DNA from: CAVQFO01 sp963711725
GTDB lineage: Bacteria; Pseudomonadota; Gammaproteobacteria; Nitrococcales; Aquisalimonadaceae
DNA: 64,000 nt
Direction: 5' to 3'
Assembly (NCBI GenBank): GCA_963711725.1
Contig: CAVQFO010000014.1
Location: 1-64,000 of the forward strand
Below are positions 1 through 11,027 of the stretch, piece by piece. The notes under the pieces are model-generated. The model did no database searches. It saw only the letters and a list, made by a program, of their open reading frames with translations, and had not been told where the DNA came from. The position numbers and the translations under genes were made by a program. Numbering within the stretch: the first letter of the stretch is position 1; each line of letters starts with the position of its first letter.

Positions 1-549
1 GCTGAGGAAAGTGCCGGAGCCAAGGTAGGTCCACACCTCGGAATCCGGAAAATTGGAGGCGATGCCCACGGCCCACTGGAACTGCAGCATGTTGAAAATG
101 GCGCGGAACACGATCAGCGTCACCAGCGTGGTGAGGAACGCGCGCAGCCGGAGGTAGCCGATCAACAGGCCGTTGATAGCCCCGAGAAAAAGCCCGCAAA
201 CCAGCGTGAGCCCGATGGCAAGCAAGGCCGACATTCCCTGGACATGAATGAGATACAGCACCAGGACATTACAGATTGCATAGGTGGAGCCGACGCTGAG
301 GTCGATGCCGCCCACGATCAGCACCAGGGTCATGCCCAGGACCACGAAGGCCAGTTCACTGGCCTGCTGGAGGGTGTCCGTAAGGTTCCCCGGGGAAATG
401 AAGTTGTTGATCTTGAGACTGAAGAAGGCGACGGTCGCCAACAGCACCAGCAAAGGCACCGCCGTTTCCATCCACTGCTTCTTGAGAAGCTCACCAACGG
501 CCGTATCAGGCCAGTATTGGTAACGGTATTTCTTGAATGTATTTAGCAT
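1..549 (-). CDS. Sugar-type ABC transporter permease, N-terminal part (runs off left edge)
   Basis: An open frame of 183 codons starts at the ATG at 549 and has no stop before the left edge. The translation begins MLNTFKKYRYQYW and has hydrophobic segments plus a VGGIDLSVGSTYA motif, the conserved stretch of RbsC/BPD_transp_2 inner-membrane permeases of ribose/xylose-type importers. It lies downstream of a periplasmic binding protein and a second permease on the same strand, so it is probably the second half of a heterodimeric channel. The ATP-binding subunit is not in the window and may lie further left. The transported sugar cannot be told from sequence. Confidence 0.85.
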   Translation of the reverse strand, partial: MLNTFKKYRYQYWPDTAVGELLKKQWMETAVPLLVLLATVAFFSLKINNFISPGNLTDTLQQASELAFVVLGMTLVLIVGGIDLSVGSTYAICNVLVLYLIHVQGMSALLAIGLTLVCGLFLGAINGLLIGYLRLRAFLTTLVTLIVFRAIFNMLQFQWAVGIASNFPDSEVWTYLGSGTFLS

Positions 550-642
550 AGCCTGATCATCGCTGGCGCCGGCGCCCGGAGGCGCCGACGCGGTGAATGG
601 CCACGTGCAATTGAACGTGTCCCGTCTCTACCCATCCGGAGG

Positions 643-1695
643 TCAGTAGCGAAGGGTGTCCACGGCCCAGCAGGGGTGGGTCTTGATCGATTCCTTGGTC
701 AGCACGTGCAGCGGCGTATACAGGGCCGTCTTGTGGGCTCCGGGCTTCTCGCCGCGGTCCTTGGCCTGCAAAGCGGCCGAAATCAGGTCGGTGAGGTCGC
801 GGCCCTGGCCGGCGACGTCATAGCTGACGTAGTTTTCGATGCTGCCGTCGTTGATCATCTTGCAGGCCAGCTCGCCGCCGCCGCCGCTGGTGGAGACAAA
901 CACCTGGCCGGCCTTGCCCGCATCCTTGATGGCGGAGACGGTGCCCTGGTCGGTGACATCCCAGACGCCCATCACGGCACACAGGTCCGGATGCTGCTGG
1001 AGCACCACCTGGGTGATCTGCTTGGCCTTGGAGGAGTCGTAGTTGCCAGTCGACTGGCGGGAGACGACCTTCAGGTTGGGGTGCTTCTTGAGGACGTTCT
1101 CGTAGCCCTTCTGCATGTAGACCGACCACGGAGAGGTGGTGGGCCCCGTGAGGATCAGGACCTTGCCGGAGGTGCCGGAACCGCAGTGGTCGGCCACGGA
1201 CTGAGCCTGCAGCTCGCCAATGTGCACTGCGTCGCCGCCGACGAAGCCACTGGTCATGATGGTGCTCTTCATGTTGAGCTGAATCACGAAGATGCCGTCC
1301 TTTTCGGCCTGCTTCTCCAGGCGCGCATAGGAGGTGACGTCCGGGTTGTGGACCACGATTACGTCCGGCTTGGGATCCTGGTGGATCAGGGACGTGAGAA
1401 TCCGGGTGCCCGCCGAGGTGTCGAAATTGGCGTTGCGCACCTCATAGTGGAAACCAAGGGCCTTGGACTGCATCTCCATCATGCGATTCCAACCCTCGGT
1501 CAGGTCCAGCCCCATGAAGACCGGGACGAAGACCACCCGCTTGCCGTCGAACGCTTTGTAGTAAGCGTCGCGGGCCGGGTCGTTCATGCTGAGCTGGCGC
1601 GCCTGGGCGACGCTGCCCATGAACATGGCGCCGACGATCGCTGCGGCGGCAAGGACCCGCCATTTGCTGGTGATTTTCTTGATGGCTGCACTCAC
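643..1695 (-). CDS. Periplasmic sugar-binding protein of ABC transporter
   Basis: The 350-residue product has a Sec signal peptide (hydrophobic core around residues 13-29, likely cleavage after SVAQA near residue 32). The rest is a type-1 periplasmic binding fold (Peripla_BP_4/RbsB-like), with recognisable stretches VVFVPVFMGLD, DVIVVHNPDV, GKVLILTGP and CAVMGVWDVTDQGT. It should deliver a sugar or related small ligand to the two flanking permeases. It sits between the permease genes, 67 bases after the upstream one, in one operon. Ligand specificity is not predictable here; sugar is an inference from the family. Confidence 0.85.
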   Translation of the reverse strand: MSAAIKKITSKWRVLAAAAIVGAMFMGSVAQARQLSMNDPARDAYYKAFDGKRVVFVPVFMGLDLTEGWNRMMEMQSKALGFHYEVRNANFDTSAGTRILTSLIHQDPKPDVIVVHNPDVTSYARLEKQAEKDGIFVIQLNMKSTIMTSGFVGGDAVHIGELQAQSVADHCGSGTSGKVLILTGPTTSPWSVYMQKGYENVLKKHPNLKVVSRQSTGNYDSSKAKQITQVVLQQHPDLCAVMGVWDVTDQGTVSAIKDAGKAGQVFVSTSGGGGELACKMINDGSIENYVSYDVAGQGRDLTDLISAALQAKDRGEKPGAHKTALYTPLHVLTKESIKTHPCWAVDTLRY

Positions 1696-1762
1696 GGTGT
1701 ACTCCTCCGTTTTTTGAATGGTTTGCTGGTGCTATTGCAGCTTCCGATGATGTTTGGCGGGG

Positions 1763-2776
1763 TCAGATGTCCCCCTGTTGTGCCGTCTCCTCGTTGCGGG
1801 GATTGATGATGCTGTCCAGGCCAATGGCGATCAGCAGGATCACGCCCTTGATCAGGTTCTGGGCGTCGTAGGAGAAATTCAGGATCGTCATGCCGTTGAG
1901 AATGGTGCCAACCAGCAGGGTGCCGACGATGACGTTAAGCACGCCGCCGCGACCGCCCGAAAGGCCCACCCCGCCAAGCACGACGACCAACACCACGTCG
2001 TAAATCAGCGAGAGGTTGTAGATGCGGGTATCCATGACGTCGGACGCCGACGCCATGACCAAGCCCGCAAGCACCGCGATGACCGCCGAGATCAGGTATT
2101 GGAGCACCATGATCGGACGCACCGGGATGCCGGTGGTGCGGGCGCCGTTTGGGTTGTCACCGATGGCATAGATGAACAGACCCAGTTTCGTGCGGCGCAG
2201 GAAGAACGCCACGCAGAGGGCGGCCACCCCGAATGACAGGATCGACGACGGCACACCGAAGAGAGTCTCGCCCCCCAGCCATTTGACGGCGTCCAGGCTC
2301 GCGGGCCAGGACACGACATCGAACTTGAGCAACCCGCTCTGACCCAGACCGGCCAACCCCAGACCCGTGGCCAGGGTGGTCAGCAACGACGGGATTTCGG
2401 CGTAGGCGGTCATGAAGCCGTTCAGCGCACCGATCGCGAGGGCGAGCGCGAAACCGGCGAGCAGTGCGACGAACACCCCCTGGCCGGCATCGGCCAGGGT
2501 CATGGTCAGCGCCGTGGGCACGGCCAGCAGCGCCACCATGGACAGGTCCACACCCCGCCCGATGACCACAACGGCCATACCGAGCCCCAACATGCCCAGC
2601 ACGGAAATGGAGCGGAGCATGGCGAGAATGTTGCCGACCGCGAAGAAGCCTGGCAGAAAGACGGAGAAGCCAATAAATATGGCCAAGAAGATCAGAAACA
2701 CTATAACCTGCTGATCGAACTTTAGTTTCTTCTTTGGTTTGCTGGTTCCGAGCGATGCCGCGGTAGTGGTATTCAT
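1763..2776 (-). CDS. Sugar-type ABC transporter permease
   Basis: This is an RbsC-like inner-membrane permease of 337 residues with about eight to ten hydrophobic segments and the family motif VVIGRGVDLSMVALLAVP. The frame stays open up to 2854, but the ATG at 2776 (MNTTTAASLG) is preferred: the extra 26 residues are low in hydrophobicity and lack family character, and a GGGACA element lies just upstream of 2776. It is the first gene of the transporter operon (permease, binding protein, permease). The Asp in the GVDLS motif matches the GIDLS of the partial permease at the left edge, so the two probably form a heterodimer. Confidence 0.85.
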   Translation of the reverse strand: MNTTTAASLGTSKPKKKLKFDQQVIVFLIFLAIFIGFSVFLPGFFAVGNILAMLRSISVLGMLGLGMAVVVIGRGVDLSMVALLAVPTALTMTLADAGQGVFVALLAGFALALAIGALNGFMTAYAEIPSLLTTLATGLGLAGLGQSGLLKFDVVSWPASLDAVKWLGGETLFGVPSSILSFGVAALCVAFFLRRTKLGLFIYAIGDNPNGARTTGIPVRPIMVLQYLISAVIAVLAGLVMASASDVMDTRIYNLSLIYDVVLVVVLGGVGLSGGRGGVLNVIVGTLLVGTILNGMTILNFSYDAQNLIKGVILLIAIGLDSIINPRNEETAQQGDI

Positions 2777-3125
2777 TTGTTGTCCCGATGCCAGAATGCA
2801 GACAGCCGGCGGCGTTTTCTCCGCCACCCGCGAGAAGGGGTTCACCCGGCGCACGAGGCGCCGGGCGGTACGATTCGCAATCGAGTGTTCGAATCTTGTA
2901 GCAAGGCAGGGGGAGCGCGACCATTCGCGATTGCTTAAGCGTGGCTTCCGGGCTCCTTAAGCCAAGCCCCTGAAACATCGACACCGGGCGGGGCGCCGGC
3001 CTTGAGCGCGACCCGTGGGGCGGGCCGGCGGGTGGTGGGGTTTCTGACGGGCCGGTGCCTCCGATCCGGCGACCGGAAGCACCAGTGTGGGCCGAGCCGC
3101 ACGCGGCCCGGCGGTTGATTTCACA
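2777..3125. other. Intergenic region upstream of the ABC transporter operon
   Basis: About 350 bases without a credible gene, between the end of the acyl-CoA synthetase gene and the start of the permease. It should hold the promoter of the transporter operon, reading leftward. I see two CTTAAG-containing half-sites near 2935 and 2957 that form a small inverted arrangement, and related TTCGCAATC/TTCGCGATTG words near 2874 and 2924. I cannot assign a confident -10/-35 pair, and no RNA gene is apparent. Confidence 0.4.
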
Positions 3126-4814
<1,689 letters not shown>

Positions 4815-4971
4815 GACTGCTTCTCCTCCTGTGACTGACGGCGGCCAGGTGCGGCCGCACCGTCGGGCTCCCCGCCAAGAGGCCCGTCGCCTTGTGTGAT
4901 CAGCCTTGTTGTTGTATTCGATTCGCGGTCGACACGACCGCTCCTGCCGGGATCGCGGCAGCGGCGGTGTC

Positions 4972-5876
4972 TCAACCGCGAACCGCTGCCAATGCCTGGG
5001 CCACCTTCGAAGCCGGTTTCCGCCCCAACGCCTCGCAGATGAAGCGCCCGGCCTCGGCCAGCCGTTCCAGGTCCACGCCGGTTTCCACGCCCAGGCCGTT
5101 CAACATGTAGACCACGTCCTCGGTGCCGACGTTGCCGGAGGCGCCCTTGGCGTAGGGGCAGCCGCCCAGGCCGGCCACGGCGGCGTCGATCACGGCCACG
5201 CCCAGATCCATGACGGCATAGAGGTTCGCCAGGGCCTGGCCGTAGGTGTCGTGGAAGTGGGCGGCCAGCCGCTCCATGGGCACCCGTTCGGCCACGGCGG
5301 ACACCATGCGCTGGGCCTTGAGCGGCGTGCCCACGCCGATGGTGTCGCCCAGGGAGATCTCGTAGCAGCCCATGTCGTAGAGCCGTGGGCCACCTCCGCC
5401 ACGGCGGCGGGCGCGATCTCGCCTTCATAAGGGCAGCCCAACACACAGGAAATATAGCCGCGCACGCGCACGCCGTCGGCCCGGGCGGCCTCCATGACGG
5501 GGGCGAAGCGCTCCAGGCTCTCGGCGATGGAGCAGTTGATGTTGCGCTGGGAAAACGACTCGGAGGCGGCGCCGAACACGGCCACCTCATCGGCGCCGGC
5601 GGCCCGCGCGGCCTCGTAGCCCTTCATGTTGGGGGTGAGCACGGGGTAGCGCACGCCGGGCTTGCGGCGCACGGTCTTGAGGACCTCGCCGCTGTCGGCC
5701 ATCTGAGGCACCCACTTGGGCGAGACGAAGGCGCCGGATTCCACAGCCGGCAGGCCTGCCTCGGCCAGCCGCTCGATCAGCGCCACCTTCACGTCCACGG
5801 CCACACTGCGGGCCTCGTTCTGGAGGCCGTCGCGGGGACCCATTTCGACGATGCGAACGCGCTCGGGCAGCGCCAT
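4972..5876 (-). CDS. liuE: Hydroxymethylglutaryl-CoA lyase (frameshifted)
   Basis: Cleaves 3-hydroxy-3-methylglutaryl-CoA to acetyl-CoA and acetoacetate, the last step of leucine breakdown. The N-terminal part (EMGPRDGLQNE, the metal-binding start of HMGL-like TIM barrels) reads from the ATG at 5876. The C-terminal part continues in another frame from LYDMGCYEISLGDTIG and carries the GLGGCPYAKGASGNVGTED loop with the catalytic Cys. One C appears to be missing near 5384-5386. With it restored the protein is about 301 residues, as expected. The gene follows liuD by 4 bases. Confidence 0.92.
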
Positions 5877-5880
5877 GGCT

Positions 5881-7885
5881 CTATTCCTCCTCCTCGATGG
5901 TCAGCGCCAGCAACTCCGTTCCTTCCTCAACCTGATCGCCCACGGCGTAGTTCACCGTGTCCACCACGGCTGCCTGGGGCGCGGTGATGGTGTACTCCAT
6001 CTTCATGGCCTCCAGCACGATCAACGGGTCTCCGGCGGCCACCCGGTCGCCCGCCTTTACCAGCACGCCGGTGACCTGTCCCGGCATGGGCGCGGTGAGG
6101 CTGCCGTCGGCTACTTCGTCCTCCATGCCGGCGGCCAGGGGATCGTGCAGCTCCAGGGAATGGCTGCCCTCGGGGGTGAGCACCGTGAGCAGGGTCCCGC
6201 GGCGGATCACGCTGGCGCTCAGGCGCAGGCCGCCCAGATCCACCCGCAGGCCGTCGTCCTGCGGCTCGGCCGAGGCGCGCAGCCGGCCACCGGGCAGCTC
6301 CAGTTCGTAGTGGTCGTCACGGTAATGGGCGGTGACGGTGTGCTCGCGGTCGCCGTCGCGGAGGACCAGGGCGTGGTGGTTGTCCTCGTTCAGGCGCCAG
6401 CCGTCGCTGGCGTGCCAGGGCGAGTGGCGATCGTTGGCGGCGGCGGCCCGCTCACGGCCGGCGGCATCGATGCGGGTGAGCTCTTCCAGGGCGGCGATGG
6501 CGAGCACGGTATCGCCGGCGGGGCGGCGCTCCGGGAAGAGGTCGTCGTGGTGCTCGGCGATGAAATGGGTGGTGATCTCGCCGGCCTCGAAGGCCGGATG
6601 GGCCGCCACCGCGGCCAGGAACGGCAGGTTGGTGGTGGGGCCCACCACCCGGAATTCGCTGAGGGCACGGCGCAGGCGGCGCAGGGCTTCGCCCCGGTCG
6701 CGGTCCCACACCACCAGCTTGGCGATCATGGGGTCGTAGTGGATGCTCGACCTCGTCGCCCTGGCGCACGCCGGTGTCGATGCGCACATGGGGCGTCTCG
6801 GCGGGCGTGCTGAGATAGGCGATGCGACCGGTGGCGGGCAGGAAGTCCCGATCCGGGTCCTCGGCGTAGACGCGGGCCTCGAAGGCGTGGCCGCTCTTGT
6901 TGATCTGCTCCTGGAAGCGGGGCAGGGGCTCGCCGTCCGCCACCCGCAGCTGCCATTCCACCAGGTCCAGGCCGGTGATCATTTCGGTCACCGGGTGCTC
7001 CACCTGGAGGCGGGTGTTCATCTCCATGAAGTAGAAGCGGCCGTCTCGATCGGCGATGAACTCCACGGTGCCGGCGCCCACGTAACCGATAGCCCGGGCG
7101 GCGGCCACGGCGGCCTCGCCCATCTCCCGCCGCCGCTCCGGCGTCATCCCCGGGGCGGGTGCTTCTTCCAGAATCTTCTGATGGCGGCGCTGCACGGAAC
7201 AGTCGCGCTCGAACAGGTGCACGGCGTCGCCGTGGCGGTCCGCGAAGACCTGCATTTCGATATGCCGAGGCTCCAGCACGTACTTCTCGATCAGCACGTG
7301 CTCGTCGCCGAAGGACGAGGCCGCCTCGCGCTTGGCCGAGGCCAGCGCGGACTCGAAGTCCGCCGGGGCTTCCACCGTGCGCATGCCCTTGCCGCCGCCC
7401 CCGGCGGAGGCCTTGATCAGCACCGGGTAGCCGATCTCGTCGGCACGCTCGGCCAGGAAGGCCGGGTCCTGGTTGTCGCCGTGGTAGCCGGGCACCAGCG
7501 GCACGTTGGCCTTGTCCATGATCGCCTTGGCCGCGCTCTTTGAGCCCATGGCTCGGATGGCGTCTGCGGGGGGGCCGATGAAAACCACGCCGGCCTTGTG
7601 GCAGGCCTCGGCGAATTCGGCATTCTCGGAGAGAAAACCGTAACCCGGATGGATGGCCTGGGCGCCGCTCTTGCGGGCGACCTCCAGGATCAGGTCACCG
7701 CGCAGGTAGCTCTCCCGGGCAGGGGCCGGGCCCAGCAACCAGGCCTCGTCGCACATTTCCACGTGGCGCGCGCTGGCGTCGGCCTCGGAATAGACGGCCA
7801 CGGTGCGCACACCCAGGCGGCGACAGGTCTGGGCGACCCGGCAGGCGATTTCCCCGCGATTGGCGATCAGGATTTTTTCAAACAT
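5881..7885 (-). CDS. liuD: Methylcrotonyl-CoA carboxylase biotin-containing alpha subunit (frameshifted)
   Basis: Biotin carboxylase fused to a biotin carrier domain; with LiuB it carboxylates 3-methylcrotonyl-CoA. The N-terminal part begins MFEKILIANRGEIACRV, followed by the ATP-grasp region (GGGGKGMR) and FYFMEMNTRLQVEHPVTE. The C-terminal part, in a second frame from HYDPMIAKLVVWD, ends in a biotinyl domain with VLEAMKMEYT, whose Lys is the biotin attachment site. One extra base near 6746-6751 breaks the frame. Corrected length is about 667 residues, normal for the family. The first step of the two-subunit enzyme depends on this gene, so a real null would cripple the pathway. Confidence 0.93.
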
Positions 7886-7928
7886 GCCGGACCTGTTGGT
7901 GCCTGTCGGTGACTGTTACGAAAGTGCC

Positions 7929-8196
7929 GTCACTCCCGCGAGGGCGGACGCTTTCGTTCCCGGGGCCCGCGGCGCGCATACATGCGCCGTCATTCCCGCG
8001 AAAGCGGACTCTGTCATCTCCGCGCCTCCCGGCGCTCATACACGTCCCGTCATTCCCGCGAAAGCGGGAATCCAAGGAACGCCAAACAAGGCCGCGGCAC
8101 CCACTGGATTCCCGCTTTCGCGGGAATGACAACGGGGGGAGGCCCCAACGTCCCGGGCCCGGAGACCGGGTGGATTCCCGCTTTCGCGGGAATGAC
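7929..8196. repeat. Cluster of palindromic CCCGCGAAAGCGGG repeats between liuC and liuD
   Basis: The 406-base gap between liuD and liuC contains three near-identical palindromic units of about 26 bases with core ATTCCCGCGAAAGCGGGAAT: one forward (8049-8074) and two in the opposite orientation (8105-8130, 8171-8196). Degenerate forward copies lie at 7929 and 7989. Each can fold into a stem of six or more pairs. The same unit recurs at 10811 and 10866. They resemble the widely seen ATTCCC-N8-GGGAAT repeats (dRS3-like in Neisseria). No gene is visible here. They may act as mRNA-stabilising or attenuating hairpins inside the operon. Confidence 0.8.
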
Positions 8197-8291
8197 GGCG
8201 GTGGCGAACGCCAGCGGGTGGCGTTGGTCGACCGCCCGGGCGGCGCTGGCCGTTGTTCGTTTGCCATCCTCAGAGCTCTCACCTTGGACAT

Positions 8292-9080
8292 TCACCGCCA
8301 CCCCGGGTTGCGCTTCTCCAGGAAGGCGGACAGCCCTTCCTGGCCCTCTTCGGAGACACGAATGTCGGCGATGCGCCGGGCCGTGTCCTCCACCAGGTAC
8401 TGGTCGATGCGCCCGCGCGCCACGTCCTGGGCCAATTGCTTGGCCTCGGCCATGGCACGGGGACCGTTCTGCAGCAGGGCCTGGCAGATGGTGTCCACCC
8501 GCGCGTCCAGGTCCTCCGACGCCACCACTTCGTGAACCATGCCGATTCGCTGCGCCTGTTCGGCGTCGAAGCGCTCGGCGGTAAGAAAGTAGCGGCGGGC
8601 GTGACGCTCGCCGATGGCGTTGACCACGTAGGGGCTGATGGCGGCGGGGATCAGGCCCAGCTTGGCTTCGGAGAAGCAGAAAGTGGCGGCCTCCGAGGCC
8701 ACGGCGATGTCGCAGCAGGCCACCAGCCCCACGCCGCCGCCGAACGCCGCGCCGTGAACCCGGGCCACGGTAGGCTTGCGCAAGCCGTTCAACGTGGCCA
8801 TGAGCAGCGCAAGGGCCATGGAGTCCTCGTAGTTTTCATCGCGGGAGTAGCCGGCCATGCGGCGCATCCAGTTCAGGTCGGCGCCGGCGGAAAAGCTCTT
8901 GCCGGCACCGGCCAGCACCACGACGCGAACACGCTCGTCGCTCCCCAATCGGCGCAATTCCTCGGTCAACGCGGCGATCAAAGCGTCGTCAAAGGCGTTG
9001 TGGACTTCGGGCCGGTTCATGGTCAGCGTGGCGACGCCGCGCTCATCGACCTGAGTTACGAAGGTGTCCGATTCGCTCAT
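8292..9080 (-). CDS. liuC: Methylglutaconyl-CoA hydratase (enoyl-CoA hydratase family)
   Basis: Crotonase-fold protein of 262 residues that should hydrate 3-methylglutaconyl-CoA to HMG-CoA. Family landmarks are RPEVHNAFDDALIAALT, the oxyanion-hole stretch AGAGKSFSAGADLNWM and ARVHGAAFGGGVGLVACCD. The start at 9080 (MSESDTF) is preferred over an upstream in-frame codon at 9098 because AGGAGAG sits at a good distance before it. Its placement between liuB and liuD is the standard order and gives the specific assignment. Homology alone would only say enoyl-CoA hydratase. Confidence 0.92.
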   Translation of the reverse strand: MSESDTFVTQVDERGVATLTMNRPEVHNAFDDALIAALTEELRRLGSDERVRVVVLAGAGKSFSAGADLNWMRRMAGYSRDENYEDSMALALLMATLNGLRKPTVARVHGAAFGGGVGLVACCDIAVASEAATFCFSEAKLGLIPAAISPYVVNAIGERHARRYFLTAERFDAEQAQRIGMVHEVVASEDLDARVDTICQALLQNGPRAMAEAKQLAQDVARGRIDQYLVEDTARRIADIRVSEEGQEGLSAFLEKRNPGWR

Positions 9081-9094
9081 GCGGTTATCTCTCC

Positions 9095-10702
9095 TCACAT
9101 GCGGAACACGCCGAAGCGCGTATCCTCGATCGGGGCATTAAGCGCCGCGGAAATCCCCAACCCCAGCACCCGGCGCGTGTCGGCGGGGTCAATCACGCCG
9201 TCGTCCCACAGTCGCGCGGTGGCATAGTAGGGATGGCCCTGGTGCTCGTACTGCTCGCGGACGGGGGCCTTGAAGCGCTCCTCGTCCTCGGCGCTCCAGG
9301 TCTCGCCCTTGCGCTCCAGGCTGTCTCTTTTCACTTGGGCCAATACGTTGGCGGCCTGTTCGCCGCCCATGACGGAGATGCGCGCGTTGGGCCACATCCA
9401 CAGGAAGCGCGGGCTGTAGGCGCGGCCGCACATGCCGTAGTTGCCTGCGCCGAAGCTGCCGCCGATCAGCACGGTGAACTTGGGCACGCGGCTGGTGGCC
9501 ACGGCGGTGACCAGCTTGGCCCCGTCCTTGGCGATACCGCCGGCCTCGTATTTGCGGCCCACCATGAAGCCGGTGATGTTCTGCAGGAACACCAGCGGGA
9601 TGCCGCGCTGGCTGCACAGCTCCACGAAGTGGGCGCCCTTCAGCGCGGATTCGGAGAACAGCACGCCGTTGTTGGCGATGATCCCCACCGGGTAACCGAA
9701 GATGCGGGCAAAGCCGCAGACCAGGGTGGTGCCGTACAGCGCCTTGAACTCATCCAGCTCGCTGCCGTCGACGATGCGGGCGATGACCTCGCGCACGTCG
9801 TAGGGCTTGCGGGGATCGTTGGGCACCACGCCGTGCAGCTCCTGGGGATCGTAGAGCGGCGCCACAGGCTCGCGAACTTCCAGGGGCATGGGCTTGGGCC
9901 GGTTCAGGTCCCGAACGATGCGCCGGGCGGTGCCCAGGGCGTGGGCGTCGTTCAGGGCGTAGTGGTCGGTCACGCCGGAGGTGCGGGAATGCACGTCGGC
10001 GCCGCCCAGCTCCTCGGCGGTCACGACCTCGCCGGTGGCGGCCTTCACCAGGGGCGGGCCGCCCAGGAAGATGGTGCCCTGTTCCTTGACGATGATGCTC
10101 TCGTCGGCCATGGCCGGCACGTAGGCGCCGCCGGCGGTGCAGGAACCCATGACCACGGCGATTTGCGGGATGCCCTTGGCGGACAGGTTGGCCTGGTTAT
10201 AGAAGATGCGGCCGAAGTGATCCCGATCCGGGAAGACCTCGTCCTGGCTTGGGAGGTTGGCACCGCCGGAGTCGACCAGGTAGATGCAGGGCAGGTGATT
10301 CTGCTCGGCGATCTCCTGGGCGCGAAGGTGCTTCTTCACGGTGACGGGGTAGTAGGTGCCGCCCTTCACCGTGGCATCGTTGACCACCAACAGACACTCG
10401 CGCCCAGCCACCCGGCCGATGCCGGTAATGATGCCGGCGCCGGGGACCTGATCGTCGTAGAGTCCGTAGGCGGCCAGTTGCGAGAGCTCCAGGAAGGGCG
10501 AGCCCGGGTCCAGCAGCATTCGCACCCGGTCGCGGGGCAGCAGCTTGCCCCGGTCCGTGTGCCGCTTGCGGGCATGCTCGCCGCCGCCCTCGCTGACGGC
10601 CGCGACCTTGGCCCGCAAGTCGTCCACCAGCTCGGCCATGGCGGCCCGGTTGGCGGCGAACTCTTCGGAGCGGGGGTTGAGCTTGCTCTTTATCGCGGTC
10701 AT
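9095..10702 (-). CDS. liuB: Methylcrotonyl-CoA carboxylase carboxyltransferase (beta) subunit
   Basis: Transfers the carboxyl group from biotin on LiuD to 3-methylcrotonyl-CoA. The 535-residue protein has the paired crotonase-like carboxyltransferase halves, with MGSCTAGGAYVPAMADE and FLQNITGFMVGRKYEAGGI as clear landmarks. The ATG at 10702 (MTAIKSKLNP) fits the family start and is preceded by AGAGG; the 33 residues of upstream open frame run into the repeat region and look non-coding. Its stop lies 14 bases before the liuC start, so the two are probably translationally coupled. Confidence 0.93.
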   Translation of the reverse strand: MTAIKSKLNPRSEEFAANRAAMAELVDDLRAKVAAVSEGGGEHARKRHTDRGKLLPRDRVRMLLDPGSPFLELSQLAAYGLYDDQVPGAGIITGIGRVAGRECLLVVNDATVKGGTYYPVTVKKHLRAQEIAEQNHLPCIYLVDSGGANLPSQDEVFPDRDHFGRIFYNQANLSAKGIPQIAVVMGSCTAGGAYVPAMADESIIVKEQGTIFLGGPPLVKAATGEVVTAEELGGADVHSRTSGVTDHYALNDAHALGTARRIVRDLNRPKPMPLEVREPVAPLYDPQELHGVVPNDPRKPYDVREVIARIVDGSELDEFKALYGTTLVCGFARIFGYPVGIIANNGVLFSESALKGAHFVELCSQRGIPLVFLQNITGFMVGRKYEAGGIAKDGAKLVTAVATSRVPKFTVLIGGSFGAGNYGMCGRAYSPRFLWMWPNARISVMGGEQAANVLAQVKRDSLERKGETWSAEDEERFKAPVREQYEHQGHPYYATARLWDDGVIDPADTRRVLGLGISAALNAPIEDTRFGVFRM

Positions 10703-10810
10703 TTCAGGCCTCTTGACCGGTCTGGGGCGTGCGGCGTCGCGCGCGGTCCGTCGATTTCCGCGAAAGCAGCTTCCATCGACCACGCGCCCTCGGGCGCCCA
10801 TTCACGCTCC

Positions 10811-10891
10811 GTCATTCCCGCGAAAGCGGGAATCCAGAGGCGACCGATCGGTCGGATCCGCGTCGTGGATTCCCGCTTTCGCGGGAATGAC
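10811..10891. repeat. Inverted pair of palindromic repeats between liuA and liuB
   Basis: Two further copies of the CCCGCGAAAGCGGG element, one forward (10811-10836) and one inverted (10866-10891), 29 bases apart, in the 325-base gap 10703-11027. A degenerate copy (TTTCCGCGAAAGCAG) lies near 10754. The two units can each form a hairpin and, being inverted copies, could also pair with one another into a larger structure. The rest of the gap shows no gene. Confidence 0.8.
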
Positions 10892-11027
10892 GGGTTGGGC
10901 AGTCGGCGTCCCGAGAGGGCTCTTGGTATCGCGCCGTCTCGCCGCCGGTACGCCGCCGCTCGTGGTTCCGTTGGACTCACTTCGCTTTTCTCCTCCCGCA
11001 TCGCCCGGCTGGCCGGCAAACCGTCGC

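Noticed and set aside
7929..8196. CRISPR array in the liuC-liuD gap
   Set aside because: The units are palindromes in both orientations with irregular spacing and no spacer-like uniform lengths; no cas genes are present.
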